Positions 19,381 through 27,793 of a DNA stretch of 64,000 nt are shown piece by piece. Source of the DNA: Marivirga lumbricoides (GTDB lineage: Bacteria; Bacteroidota; Bacteroidia; Cytophagales; Cyclobacteriaceae); contig NZ_BMEC01000001.1 of the NCBI RefSeq assembly GCF_014636295.1, positions 310,001-374,000 on the forward strand, in the 5' to 3' direction. Numbering within the stretch: position 1 is the first letter of the stretch; each line of letters opens with the position of its first letter. Position numbers and translations under genes: made by a program. The notes beneath the pieces were generated by a model. The model was not told where the DNA came from. It saw only the letters and a list, made by a program, of their open reading frames with translations, and did not search any database.

Positions 19381-19932
19381 ATGATAAAATTTATAAAACA
19401 ACTAGACGATTACTTACCAAAAGACGATCAAGAGATCATATTCAAAAAGCAAATGTTGAGGCTCATTAAAGAGCAAGGTGAAAATGCTTTTTTAAGAAGC
19501 TCTATACAGGCTCATTTCACGGCATCTGCCTGGCTTATCGATAAAGTAAACAAGAAAGTACTTCTACTTAAGCATTCTAAATTAAATAAATGGCTGCAAC
19601 CCGGTGGACATGCTGACGGTTTATCAGACCTTGAAGAAGTGGCAAGAAAAGAAGTGCAGGAAGAAACCAATCTAACTAATATAACACTTTTGAAAAACGG
19701 CATTTTTGATATTGATATCCATAAAATACCAGAAAGGAAGGAAGTAAAGGAACATGAGCATTATGATGTGAGGTTTATTTTTGAGGTTTTGGATTCGACA
19801 GCAACAAAAATCAATAATGAGAGTATTGATTTTAAGTGGATAGCTTTAGAAAGTCTACAAAAATACACAGATAGCCAATCAATCTTAAGAATGGCTGAAA
19901 AGACTAAAAAGTACTTTACTCATGCAAGCTGA
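19381..19932 (+). CDS. Nudix hydrolase
   Basis: A 183-residue Nudix-fold hydrolase, family members of which cleave nucleoside diphosphates linked to another group. The box is degenerate: GHADGLSDLEEVARKEVQEET has the loop Gly, the KE pair in place of RE and the metal-binding EE, but Ser where the first Glu should be and Asn where the last Gly should be. The ATG at 19381 directly abuts the T run of a terminator, which would leave no leader; an in-frame ATG at 19453 (MLRLIKEQ) is an alternative. It overlaps the following oxidoreductase gene by 11 nt. Confidence 0.82.
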   Translation: MIKFIKQLDDYLPKDDQEIIFKKQMLRLIKEQGENAFLRSSIQAHFTASAWLIDKVNKKVLLLKHSKLNKWLQPGGHADGLSDLEEVARKEVQEETNLTNITLLKNGIFDIDIHKIPERKEVKEHEHYDVRFIFEVLDSTATKINNESIDFKWIALESLQKYTDSQSILRMAEKTKKYFTHAS

Positions 19933-20983
19933 GATTTTAATTTACGGTGCCTACGGTTATACAGGTCGTTTAATTGCACAACAAGCTATGAAACAAGCTG
20001 TAAACGTACATTTGGCAGGAAGAAATGAAGAATCATTACGTCAAGTAGCCACGGAAACAGGCTTTACCTATACTGTAATCTCTTTAGAAGAAGATAAGAA
20101 GCTGGAAAACCTTCTAAGTAGTTATAAGGTTGTCATTCATTGCGCTGGCCCATTTTCAGAAACAGCTTTGCCTATGGTTAAAGCTTGCATTAGTAGTAAA
20201 ACCCATTACATTGATATTACAGGGGAAGTGTCTGTTTTTGAAAACATTTATTCCTTTGATAGCCAGGCAAAGGAAGCAAAGATTGCCTTAATACCGGGTG
20301 CAGGCTTTGATGTAGTACCCACTGATTGCCTTGCAGCACATATGAAAGAACGCATGTCAGATGCTACACATTTGGAAATGGCTTTTGTAGGTGAAAAAAC
20401 CGGCATGTCCAGAGGAACTGCTATTACAATGGCAAAAAATGCTTCTCAGGGTGGTTATATTAGAGAGAAAGGGAAACTAAAGCAGGTGCCACTGGCCTAT
20501 CAAATAAAAGAGGTTGACTTCCCTCACCGTAAACAATGGTGCATGACGATTCCCTGGGGAGATTTAATGACAGCCTACTACCAAACTGAAATTCCTAACA
20601 TTAAGGTCTTCTCCGGGGCAAGCAAAAAAATGCTTAAAAGGATTAGAAGGTTTAGGTTTCTCAAGTTTCTATTAGGAATAGCCTGGATTCAAAAAAGTGT
20701 GAGAAAGAAAATCGAAAATTCAGTCACCGGCCCTTCTCAGGAACACTTAGAAAAAGGAAAAACCTATATTATTGCCACTGTGAAAAATGATAAAGGGGAT
20801 ACTAAAACAAGCACTTTAATTACTCCTGAAGCCTATCAACTCACTTCACTAACAGCTTTAAAAGCCGGGTTAAAGTTAATAACGGATAATAGTAAGAATA
20901 TAGGATACCTCACTCCTGCTCAGGCATTTGGAAAAGACTTCATTCTTGAATTTGAAAAAGTTGAAAGAGAAGACAAGGCATAA
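19922..20983 (+). CDS. Saccharopine dehydrogenase-like NAD(P)-binding oxidoreductase
   Basis: A 353-residue protein with an N-terminal Rossmann fold (ILIYGAYGYTGRLIAQQ), then VVIHCAGPFSE and THYIDITGE, the blocks that define the saccharopine dehydrogenase-like/trans-acting enoyl reductase group. Members range from lysine metabolism to lipid enoyl reduction, and the real substrate is not shown by sequence. The length is short for a true saccharopine dehydrogenase, and no lysine gene is adjacent. It is coupled to the Nudix gene by an 11-nt overlap. Confidence 0.8.
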   Translation: MQAEILIYGAYGYTGRLIAQQAMKQAVNVHLAGRNEESLRQVATETGFTYTVISLEEDKKLENLLSSYKVVIHCAGPFSETALPMVKACISSKTHYIDITGEVSVFENIYSFDSQAKEAKIALIPGAGFDVVPTDCLAAHMKERMSDATHLEMAFVGEKTGMSRGTAITMAKNASQGGYIREKGKLKQVPLAYQIKEVDFPHRKQWCMTIPWGDLMTAYYQTEIPNIKVFSGASKKMLKRIRRFRFLKFLLGIAWIQKSVRKKIENSVTGPSQEHLEKGKTYIIATVKNDKGDTKTSTLITPEAYQLTSLTALKAGLKLITDNSKNIGYLTPAQAFGKDFILEFEKVEREDKA

Positions 20984-20987
20984 AAAA

Positions 20988-21010
20988 ACCCCGGTGAACC
21001 AAACCGGGGT
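20988..21010. terminator. GC-rich hairpin at operon end
   Basis: ACCCCGGT (20988-20995) pairs perfectly with ACCGGGGT (21003-21010) around a 7-nt loop. It lies 5 nt after the oxidoreductase stop. An A run precedes it, so the T run appears only on the minus strand; as a plus-strand terminator it lacks a U tract. Confidence 0.55.
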
Positions 21011-21166
21011 AAACTATCAACCTTAAAATTACGCCCATTTGAAAAATGAATCGTAAAGCTTATTACAAATGTAAGGCGGATTTTTGAGATCAAAATATCA
21101 CAAAAGTAATTTTCCTTATGTATGTAATATTTAGCTATTTTTACCACAATATAATTATTACAACAA

Positions 21167-21874
21167 ATGTTTCTAAAATCTCAGATAGTCTTTACTCTAC
21201 TATTTTTACTCTTCAGCTGCACACCATCGGAAGAAACCCTAATGGCAGAAAGCAGAAAAAAAATGCAATCAGAATCTTATGATGAAGCAATCAAATACCT
21301 TAATCAAGTGCTATCGAATAATGAAAGCAACCTTGATGCACTGAATATGAGAGGTGTTGCTCATTATCAGAAAGAAGAATACGAAGAGGCCTTAAATGAC
21401 TTTACTAATTATATAAATTTTGACACTACCAGCTATAAGCCGTACTATAATCGGGGTAATGCTCATTTAGCGCTTAAGAATTACGAAAGTGCTTTAATAG
21501 ATTACAACCGGGCTATCAATTTAAAGCCTAATGATGCTGATTTATACATTAATCGCGGTACAGCTCTATTTGAATTAAAGCAATTTCAGGTGGCAATTGA
21601 GGATAATAATTTTGCTATAAAATTAGCTCCCGGCAACTACCTTCCCTATCTTAACAATGCAAAAACTTATATTCAGGTGGGGGGATTTGAAAAAGCGAAG
21701 GAGTTGCTGGAGTCCACATTACAACTGAACCCTGATAATGGAGAGGCTTACTATTGGCTTGGTTTTATTAAAATAAATACCGGAGATACTGAAGCCGGCT
21801 GCGGTGAACTTGTTAAGGCTAAAAACAGAGGCTTTGCAGATGCCAATGAGGCTTTAGAAAAATTTTGCAAATAA
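21167..21874 (+). CDS. TPR-repeat lipoprotein
   Basis: A 235-residue lipoprotein with lipobox LLFSC (Cys at about 18) followed by about five tetratricopeptide repeats (for example ALNMRGVAHYQKEEYEEALNDF and PYYNRGNAHLALKNYESALIDY). TPRs form a helical scaffold for protein-protein contacts, here on the periplasmic side of a membrane. The C-terminal GCGELVKAKNRGFADANEA resembles a last degenerate repeat. No partner can be named; it is transcribed alone and ends at a strong hairpin shared with the small gene on the other strand. Confidence 0.83.
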   Translation: MFLKSQIVFTLLFLLFSCTPSEETLMAESRKKMQSESYDEAIKYLNQVLSNNESNLDALNMRGVAHYQKEEYEEALNDFTNYINFDTTSYKPYYNRGNAHLALKNYESALIDYNRAINLKPNDADLYINRGTALFELKQFQVAIEDNNFAIKLAPGNYLPYLNNAKTYIQVGGFEKAKELLESTLQLNPDNGEAYYWLGFIKINTGDTEAGCGELVKAKNRGFADANEALEKFCK

Positions 21875-21880
21875 AATTTA

Positions 21881-21923
21881 ATTTCAGCCTACCGCTAGCA
21901 TAAAACTAGCGGTAGGCTGAAAT
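21881..21923. terminator. Bidirectional hairpin between convergent genes
   Basis: A perfect 18-bp stem: 21881-21898 pairs with 21906-21923 around a 7-nt loop. It sits 7 nt after the TPR gene stop and 1 nt beyond the stop of the small minus-strand gene. There is no long T run, but the stem is strong in both directions. Confidence 0.7.
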
Positions 21924-21924
21924 G

Positions 21925-22083
21925 CTAAGAAGCAATCAGTACAAGACAAAATGCAATTACCGTAAGCCAGAATTTATACCCAACTAAAACAGGAATTGCA
22001 ATAAATCCCAGCTCCATAAAAACTAAAACCATTACTATTATAATGGCTACCAACTTTAGAAAATTTTTCGTTTTTCTGCTCAT
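21925..22083 (-). CDS. Small two-helix membrane protein (52 residues)
   Basis: A short frame, ATG at 22083 to TAG at 21925, encodes a 52-residue protein: a basic start (MSRKTKNFLK), then two hydrophobic segments (LVAIIIVMVLVFMELGFIAI and FWLTVIAFCLVLIAS) separated by a short turn, a hairpin of two membrane helices. The stop is followed at once by the 18-bp hairpin, which supports a real gene end. It is divergent from sua5. Function unknown; I do not recognise a family. Confidence 0.6.
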   Translation of the reverse strand: MSRKTKNFLKLVAIIIVMVLVFMELGFIAIPVLVGYKFWLTVIAFCLVLIAS

Positions 22084-22178
22084 TTGAGTACGCGTTTTAT
22101 TTATTGAGGCTTAAATATAAAATTCTCTTTTTATAAATCTGTGGTTCAAGTAAATTTTCCTCTAAATTAGCTTTCAAT

Positions 22179-23135
22179 ATGGCTGAAATAGGTACAAATA
22201 TAGCAACAGCAAAATCCCTTCTCTGTAAAGGAGAAGTAATCGGACTTCCTACAGAAACCGTGTATGGTTTAGCCGGTAATGGGTTGAATACAGATGCCGT
22301 AAGCAAGATCTTTGAAGTTAAGAACAGACCACATTTCGACCCTCTGATTTTGCACTCTTATAGTATTGATGCTATTAAACCTTATTTGACTGAGTTTCCG
22401 GAAAAGGCACTCATATTAGCCAAAGAATTCTGGCCTGGCCCATTGACACTTCTGCTGCCACGAAATAACAAAATACCAGATTTAACATGTTCCGGATTGG
22501 GCAGAGCGGCATTTCGGATTCCAAAACATCCCGTGGCACTAAGCTTGCTAAAGCAACTCGATTTTCCCCTGGCAGCTCCAAGTGCTAATCCTTTTGGTTA
22601 CATTTCACCCACAAGTGCGCTGCATGTTCAAAAACAGCTGGGGGATAAAATTCCTTATATTTTAGAAGGAGAAGTGAGCGAAGTAGGAATAGAATCTACT
22701 ATTATTGGTTTTGAGAATAATGTAGCAACAGTTTATCGCCTGGGCGGCCTTGATTTAGCAGCAATAGAAGAGTGTATCGGAAAAGTAAAAGTAATGGCAC
22801 ATTCCAGCTCTCAGCCTGATGCACCTGGCATGCTTAAAAGTCATTATGCACCCACCAAAAAAATATTCCTGGGTAACATATCAGATTTACTTTCAGAATA
22901 TAAACAGAGGAAAACTGCAGTACTTTCTTACCGTACTACATATAAAAGTGCTTATTTAAATTATGTGCTTACTGAAAATGACGATATGCATGAGGCTGCT
23001 AAAAATCTATTTTCTTACCTTAGAGAATTAGATGAAAGCGATGCTGATATCATTTTAACAGAGGAGGTCCCTGATATTGGTTTAGGAAGAGCAATAAATG
23101 ACAGATTAAAGAGGGCTTGTGTGAATGAATACTAA
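22179..23135 (+). CDS. sua5: Threonylcarbamoyl-AMP synthase, Sua5 type
   Basis: Makes threonylcarbamoyl-AMP from threonine, bicarbonate and ATP, the first step of tRNA t6A modification. The YrdC domain fills residues 1-190 (LPTETVYGLAGNG, FWPGPLTLLLP, FPLAAPSANPFGYISPTSA) and is followed by a linker (PDAPGMLKSHYAPTKK) and the C-terminal Sua5 domain. The two-domain form of 318 residues separates it from short TsaC. The partner TsaE is at 11.5 kb. It starts a unit with pgk, 17 bp downstream. Confidence 0.95.
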   Translation: MAEIGTNIATAKSLLCKGEVIGLPTETVYGLAGNGLNTDAVSKIFEVKNRPHFDPLILHSYSIDAIKPYLTEFPEKALILAKEFWPGPLTLLLPRNNKIPDLTCSGLGRAAFRIPKHPVALSLLKQLDFPLAAPSANPFGYISPTSALHVQKQLGDKIPYILEGEVSEVGIESTIIGFENNVATVYRLGGLDLAAIEECIGKVKVMAHSSSQPDAPGMLKSHYAPTKKIFLGNISDLLSEYKQRKTAVLSYRTTYKSAYLNYVLTENDDMHEAAKNLFSYLRELDESDADIILTEEVPDIGLGRAINDRLKRACVNEY

Positions 23136-23152
23136 TAACTAAAAATACATAG

Positions 23153-24340
23153 ATGAAAACCGTTGAAAACTATTCTTTTGAAAACAAAACTGCATTGATA
23201 CGTGTAGACCTGAATGTTCCTTTAAACAAAGAGTTTGAAGTGACTGACAATACGCGAATTGATGCAACCATACCTACTATTAAAAAAATTATTAAAGATG
23301 GCGGCAAAGTAATTCTTATGTCGCATCTGGGCAGACCTAAAGATGGACCTGAAGATAAATACTCATTAAAACATATAGTAAAAGCGCTGGAAGCTGCTTA
23401 TGGAACAAAAGTTCACTTTAGCAAAGAGGCAGTAGGCGATGAGGCCAAAGAAAAAGCAAGTCAGCTAAAGAAAGGTGAGGTATTATTATTGGAAAATGTT
23501 CGCTTTTACCCGGGTGAAACCAAAGGGGATGAAGAATTTGCTAAAAAATTATCAGAATTAGGAGATGTGTATGTTAACGATGCATTTGGAACAGCTCACC
23601 GTGCCCACGCTTCTACCACTGTGGTAGCAAAATATTTCAAAGATAAGTTAGCCGGTTATGTGATGTCTGCAGAAATAGAAAATGCAGACAAAGTGCTGGG
23701 GAAAGCTGACAAGCCTTATACTGCTATCATGGGAGGCGCAAAAATTTCTGATAAAATCCTGATTATTGAAAAGCTATTAGACAAAGTGGACAACCTAATT
23801 ATAGGTGGCGGCATGTCTTATACTTTCTTTAAAGCTTTGGGGGGCCAAATAGGCAACTCACTAGTGGAGGAAGATAAAGTTGACCTGGCAAAGGAACTTA
23901 TCCAAAAAGCGAAAGACAAAGGAGTGGAACTTAAATTACCTATTGATTCAGTGGTTGCAGATGCATTTGCAGCAGATGCTAATACTAAAATTGCACAAAA
24001 TCATTCTATTGAATCGGGCTGGATGGGCTTGGATATAGGACCTGAAGCAACTGAAATTTTCTCGCAAACAGTAGAAAAATCCAAGACTATTTTGTGGAAT
24101 GGACCAATGGGAGTTTTTGAAATGGAAAAATTTGCAAAAGGCACCAAAGCAATTGCAGAAGCTGTGGTAAAGGCAACTGAAAAAGGTGCTTTTTCATTAA
24201 TTGGTGGTGGAGACTCTGCTGCTGCTGTTAATAGTTTAGGCTATGGGGATAAAGTAAGCTATGTATCTACCGGTGGTGGAGCCTTACTTGAGTACATGGA
24301 AGGAAAAACCCTTCCCGGAGTAGCTGCTCTTGAAGATTAA
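23153..24340 (+). CDS. pgk: Phosphoglycerate kinase
   Basis: Glycolytic enzyme transferring phosphate from 1,3-bisphosphoglycerate to ADP. The N-terminal block ALIRVDLNVPLN, the basic-patch motif SHLGRPK, GDVYVNDAFGTAHRAHAS, and the C-terminal nucleotide-binding GGDSAAAV are all present. 395 residues is the standard length and no residues look missing. It closes the sua5-pgk unit and is followed by a bidirectional terminator. Confidence 0.98.
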   Translation: MKTVENYSFENKTALIRVDLNVPLNKEFEVTDNTRIDATIPTIKKIIKDGGKVILMSHLGRPKDGPEDKYSLKHIVKALEAAYGTKVHFSKEAVGDEAKEKASQLKKGEVLLLENVRFYPGETKGDEEFAKKLSELGDVYVNDAFGTAHRAHASTTVVAKYFKDKLAGYVMSAEIENADKVLGKADKPYTAIMGGAKISDKILIIEKLLDKVDNLIIGGGMSYTFFKALGGQIGNSLVEEDKVDLAKELIQKAKDKGVELKLPIDSVVADAFAADANTKIAQNHSIESGWMGLDIGPEATEIFSQTVEKSKTILWNGPMGVFEMEKFAKGTKAIAEAVVKATEKGAFSLIGGGDSAAAVNSLGYGDKVSYVSTGGGALLEYMEGKTLPGVAALED

Positions 24341-24350
24341 TAAAATTGAA

Positions 24351-24379
24351 AAGGCTGCTGAAAATTCAGCAGCCTTTTT
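24351..24379. terminator. Bidirectional terminator between pgk and rnr
   Basis: AAGGCTGCTG (24351-24360) pairs with CAGCAGCCTT (24367-24376) around a 6-nt loop, with T runs on both flanks when read in each direction. It serves the convergent pgk and rnr genes. Confidence 0.9.
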
Positions 24380-24405
24380 CATTCATAAGATTTGTTGAAG
24401 CTTAT

Positions 24406-26580
24406 TTATTTGCTTTTCTTCTCATCCACAAACATCAAATCAATTGTTCTTTTATCAATATCTGTGGCTTTAACTTCTACTGTCACTTTATCTCCCAGAG
24501 TAATCATCCGTTTATTATTTCTACCAAATACACGGTAATTTTTCTCATCAAATTCATAATAATCGTCCTGCATATCAGCAAGACGTACCATACCTTCACA
24601 TTTTGTTTCTATAATTTCAACAAAAATACCCCACTCTGTTACGCCTGTAACAAGGCCTTCAAAAGGTTTATCCTCAACAGAAGCCATGTACTCCACCTGC
24701 TTGTATTTAATTGAAGCTCTCTCAGCATCAGAAGCTTTCTTTTCCATATCAGAAGAATGCAAACATTTTGATTCATACTCTTCCTTATTAACCGATTTAC
24801 CACCATCAAGGTAATGCTGTAATAACCTGTGTACCATTACATCAGGATACCTACGGATAGGAGAGGTAAAATGGGTATAGTATTGAAAAGCCAAACCAAA
24901 GTGGAACGAGCTTTTGGTGGTATATTTTGCTTTTGCCATGGAGCGTATTGCTAGACTTTCTAAAACATTTTGCTCAGGCTTTCCTTCTATATCGCTCATT
25001 AAATTGTTCAATGATTTAGAAATAGCTTTCTCCTCCACCTTAAGATCGTGACCAAACCTCTTGGCGAAAACAGAGAATGTATTAAGCTTTTCAGGATCAG
25101 GATAATCATGCTGGCGATAGACAAAAGTAAGTTTTTGCTCTCCTTTTTTCTTAGTAGCTATAAATTCTGCCACTTTTCTATTGGCAAGCAGCATATATTC
25201 TTCAACCAGTTTATGTGCATCCTGCCTTACTTTGGGAATTATACCCAGAGGCTTTCCATTTTCATCTAATTTAAATTTTACTTCCACAGATTCAAAAGCA
25301 ATTGCTCCGTGTTCAAAACGTTTTTGCTTTAGTTTCTTAGCGATTACATTTAACTGATGTAATTCCTGAGAGTAATCGCCAATTTGTGCTTCAATAATTG
25401 CCTGAGCTTCTTCATAGGTAAACCTTCTGTCAGAATGAATAATTGTTCTACCAAACCATTCGTTGTGCACTGTTCCGTGTTCATCTAACTGAAAAATAGC
25501 TGAAAAGGTAAGTTTATCTTCGTTAGGTCTAAGTGAGCAAAGTCCATTGGAAAGACGTTCGGGTAGCATAGGAACTGTTCTGTCCACAAGGTAAGTTGAG
25601 GTAGCTCTTGTATAAGCTTCTTCCTCTAATAAGGTACCTGGCTTTACGTAATGCGTTACATCTGCTATATGAATACCTATTTCGAAAAAGCCATTCTCTA
25701 ACTTGTTAAAAGAAATAGCATCATCAAAATCCTTTGCATCAGCCGGATCTATTGTGAATGTGGTAGTACCACGCATGTCTTTGCGCTGGGAGATTTCTTT
25801 ATCAGTTATCTTATCTGAAATATTTTCAGATTCCTTAAGAACAGCTTCAGGAAACTCCATTGGCAAATCAAATTCTGCCATAATAGAATGAATTTCAGCC
25901 TCATTTTCTCCAGCCTTGCCTAAAACTCTCACAACTTTTGCTTCAGGCTTTCGGTCCGGCCCATCAGGCCAACGCGTAATTTCAACTATTACTTTATCCT
26001 GATGTTTAGCACCGTTCAATTTATCATTGTAAATGTAAAAGTCAGTATGGATGCTTCTGCTATCGGGGATTAAGAATGCATAGCGGACTGACATATCTAT
26101 TCTACCTACAAACTGGGTTTTGTTTCTTTCAATAATCTCCAGCACTTTGCCTTCTTCCCGGCCTTCCCTGTTCTTTTTAGTTACTACTACTTTCACGGTA
26201 TCGCCATGAAAAGCTCCCTTCAAATTATCGGACTTTACAATAATATCCTCTTCCCTGCCCTCAGAAATAATATATGCCAGGCGCGGATTTACATGATCCA
26301 CTTTGCCAATTATGAATTCAGGCTGTTTGGTAGAGATATAAGAACCACGTGAAGCTTTTTCAATTTTTCCTTCATTTAGCAATTCATTCAATATCCTATC
26401 AATGTATTTTTTAGTCTCCGCAGTATTACTTTGTAAAGCTTTAGCAATATTTCTTACCGTATAGGATTTATGCAAGTTAAATTCAAGTACCTGTAATACT
26501 TCATTTTTCAACTCAGATAAATCCTTTATCTTTCTTTTAGGTGATTTTCCACCTGTTGTTTTTTTATTTTTACTCTTCAT
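24406..26580 (-). CDS. rnr: Ribonuclease R
   Basis: A 3'-5' exoribonuclease that degrades structured RNA. From the N-terminus: a helix-turn-helix domain (residues ~20-85), two cold-shock domains (to ~240), the RNB catalytic domain with TIDPADAKDFDDAISF supplying the metal-binding Asp cluster and HFTSPIRRYPDVMVHRLL, and a C-terminal S1 domain (FEGLVTGVTEWGIFVEI). At 724 residues it is full length. The first residues are very basic (KSKNKKTTGGKSPKRK). Confidence 0.97.
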   Translation of the reverse strand: MKSKNKKTTGGKSPKRKIKDLSELKNEVLQVLEFNLHKSYTVRNIAKALQSNTAETKKYIDRILNELLNEGKIEKASRGSYISTKQPEFIIGKVDHVNPRLAYIISEGREEDIIVKSDNLKGAFHGDTVKVVVTKKNREGREEGKVLEIIERNKTQFVGRIDMSVRYAFLIPDSRSIHTDFYIYNDKLNGAKHQDKVIVEITRWPDGPDRKPEAKVVRVLGKAGENEAEIHSIMAEFDLPMEFPEAVLKESENISDKITDKEISQRKDMRGTTTFTIDPADAKDFDDAISFNKLENGFFEIGIHIADVTHYVKPGTLLEEEAYTRATSTYLVDRTVPMLPERLSNGLCSLRPNEDKLTFSAIFQLDEHGTVHNEWFGRTIIHSDRRFTYEEAQAIIEAQIGDYSQELHQLNVIAKKLKQKRFEHGAIAFESVEVKFKLDENGKPLGIIPKVRQDAHKLVEEYMLLANRKVAEFIATKKKGEQKLTFVYRQHDYPDPEKLNTFSVFAKRFGHDLKVEEKAISKSLNNLMSDIEGKPEQNVLESLAIRSMAKAKYTTKSSFHFGLAFQYYTHFTSPIRRYPDVMVHRLLQHYLDGGKSVNKEEYESKCLHSSDMEKKASDAERASIKYKQVEYMASVEDKPFEGLVTGVTEWGIFVEIIETKCEGMVRLADMQDDYYEFDEKNYRVFGRNNKRMITLGDKVTVEVKATDIDKRTIDLMFVDEKKSK

Positions 26581-26626
26581 ATAATTTTTTAATCAGTCTG
26601 TTATTAAGCTCAATGAAGCCATTGAT

Positions 26627-27328
26627 TTACTCTACAGACACTCGTATTATTTGCTCATTTTCTAAAATGGGCTGTGTATTCATTTTCAAATAAAGCTGGC
26701 AGGTAAGGATAACATCTTTCTCACAATACTCAGCTATTCTAACCAGATCATTATCCTCATAAAAGATCTTGTAAACCATGCTTCCATCAATATCATCTTT
26801 GCTGGTGGGCAACCCAAATATATGGGCCAGTAAATCCAGCTTTGCATAGTGTTTTCTATCGCCAAACTTCCACATTTCAAGCGTATCAAGATATGGTGTT
26901 TGCCATGGCTTTTTAGAAGATACGTCCAGCATATCAGGAAGTTTTAGACCATTAATTAAAATCCTCCTGCAAATATAAGGCACGTCAAATTCTTTAATAT
27001 TATGGCCACATAAAACAGTGGAAGAATTGTCTACTTTTACAAGAATTGCTATCAGCTCTTGTAACAACTCCTTTTCGTTATCATTGGCTAAAGTTTTAAT
27101 TCTTAAGCGGGCAGAATCACCTTCACCAGCCAGCCAGCCTAAAGAGATAACAATCACCTTTCCAAATTCAGCATATATGCCTGCCCTATGATAAACATCT
27201 TCCGGAGGTTCTTCATCGGATGAAATATACCTGGATTTGTAACTCCAAAATTCTTTCTCTTTATCTGTTAATGACTGAAAGTTCGGTTGCTGAGGAACTG
27301 TTTCAATGTCAATAAATAGTATTGCCAT
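26627..27328 (-). CDS. DEDD-family 3'-5' exonuclease (PolB-exo-like)
   Basis: A 233-residue exonuclease of the predicted DNA polymerase B exonuclease-like family. The DEDD acidic residues are in LFIDIETVP (first Asp-Glu), CGHNIKEFDVPYICRR (second Asp) and YCEKDVILTCQLYLKM (last Asp, with the Tyr-Cys pair). It would remove nucleotides from 3' ends in repair or RNA turnover. It lies 46 bp upstream of rnr and could share its transcript. Confidence 0.83.
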   Translation of the reverse strand: MAILFIDIETVPQQPNFQSLTDKEKEFWSYKSRYISSDEEPPEDVYHRAGIYAEFGKVIVISLGWLAGEGDSARLRIKTLANDNEKELLQELIAILVKVDNSSTVLCGHNIKEFDVPYICRRILINGLKLPDMLDVSSKKPWQTPYLDTLEMWKFGDRKHYAKLDLLAHIFGLPTSKDDIDGSMVYKIFYEDNDLVRIAEYCEKDVILTCQLYLKMNTQPILENEQIIRVSVE

Positions 27329-27503
27329 CCATGTAGGGGTTTTCAGAAAGGTATTAAAAAGAATCGTTTTGTACTAACGCAACCCTAGCTATTTAGGAGT
27401 AAACGCAGTTGAAGAGGGAAAGTTATCATCATTACGCAGTTTAAAAAAGCCTAAAGCTCATTCAGATAAAATTGTAACTTTAACAAAACATAATCTTAAC
27501 CAA

Positions 27504-27781
27504 ATGATAAAGTGCTTACTCTTCAAATTCACAGTTTTAGAGCTCCTCTATTCCTGTTCCACTGCTACAGAAAGAGAAGAGTCAATTAAAAACCAACCCA
27601 TTATTTAAATGCCAAAGACCTTAAAGCAGCATTTTAAATAAATACTATTAGACAATTACACGAGAATCAATGATATTCTGAAAGTCAGCAACCTGACCGC
27701 ACAACGAGTGTAGTAGATTGCTATACATTCACTGCTCATCCTGATCTATTAATCGAAATTGAAGCTTGCGCTGCTAAATAA
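27504..27781 (+). pseudogene. Decayed small lipoprotein gene
   Basis: An ATG at 27504 opens a lipoprotein-like N-terminus (MIKCLLFKFTV, lipobox LLYSC, then TATEREESIKNQP) that ends at TAA 27606. Shifting frame at that point continues plausible protein (KPTHYLNAKDLKAAF) with in-frame stops at 27635 and 27671, and then a coherent C-terminus (TTSVVDCYTFTAHPDLLIE, CAAK) ending at 27781. One frameshift and two stops are needed to explain a lost protein of about 92 residues. It fills most of the 465-base gap between the exonuclease and glgB; the rest shows nothing. Confidence 0.6.
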
Positions 27782-27793
27782 TTTACACTTTTC

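Noticed and set aside
20988-21010. Hairpin considered as a strong plus-strand terminator
   Set aside because: It has no U tract on the plus strand. I kept it only as a moderate hairpin call.
24346-24714. 122-residue frame on the plus strand at the end of rnr
   Set aside because: It is antisense to the RNase R S1 domain and shows no family; a shadow.
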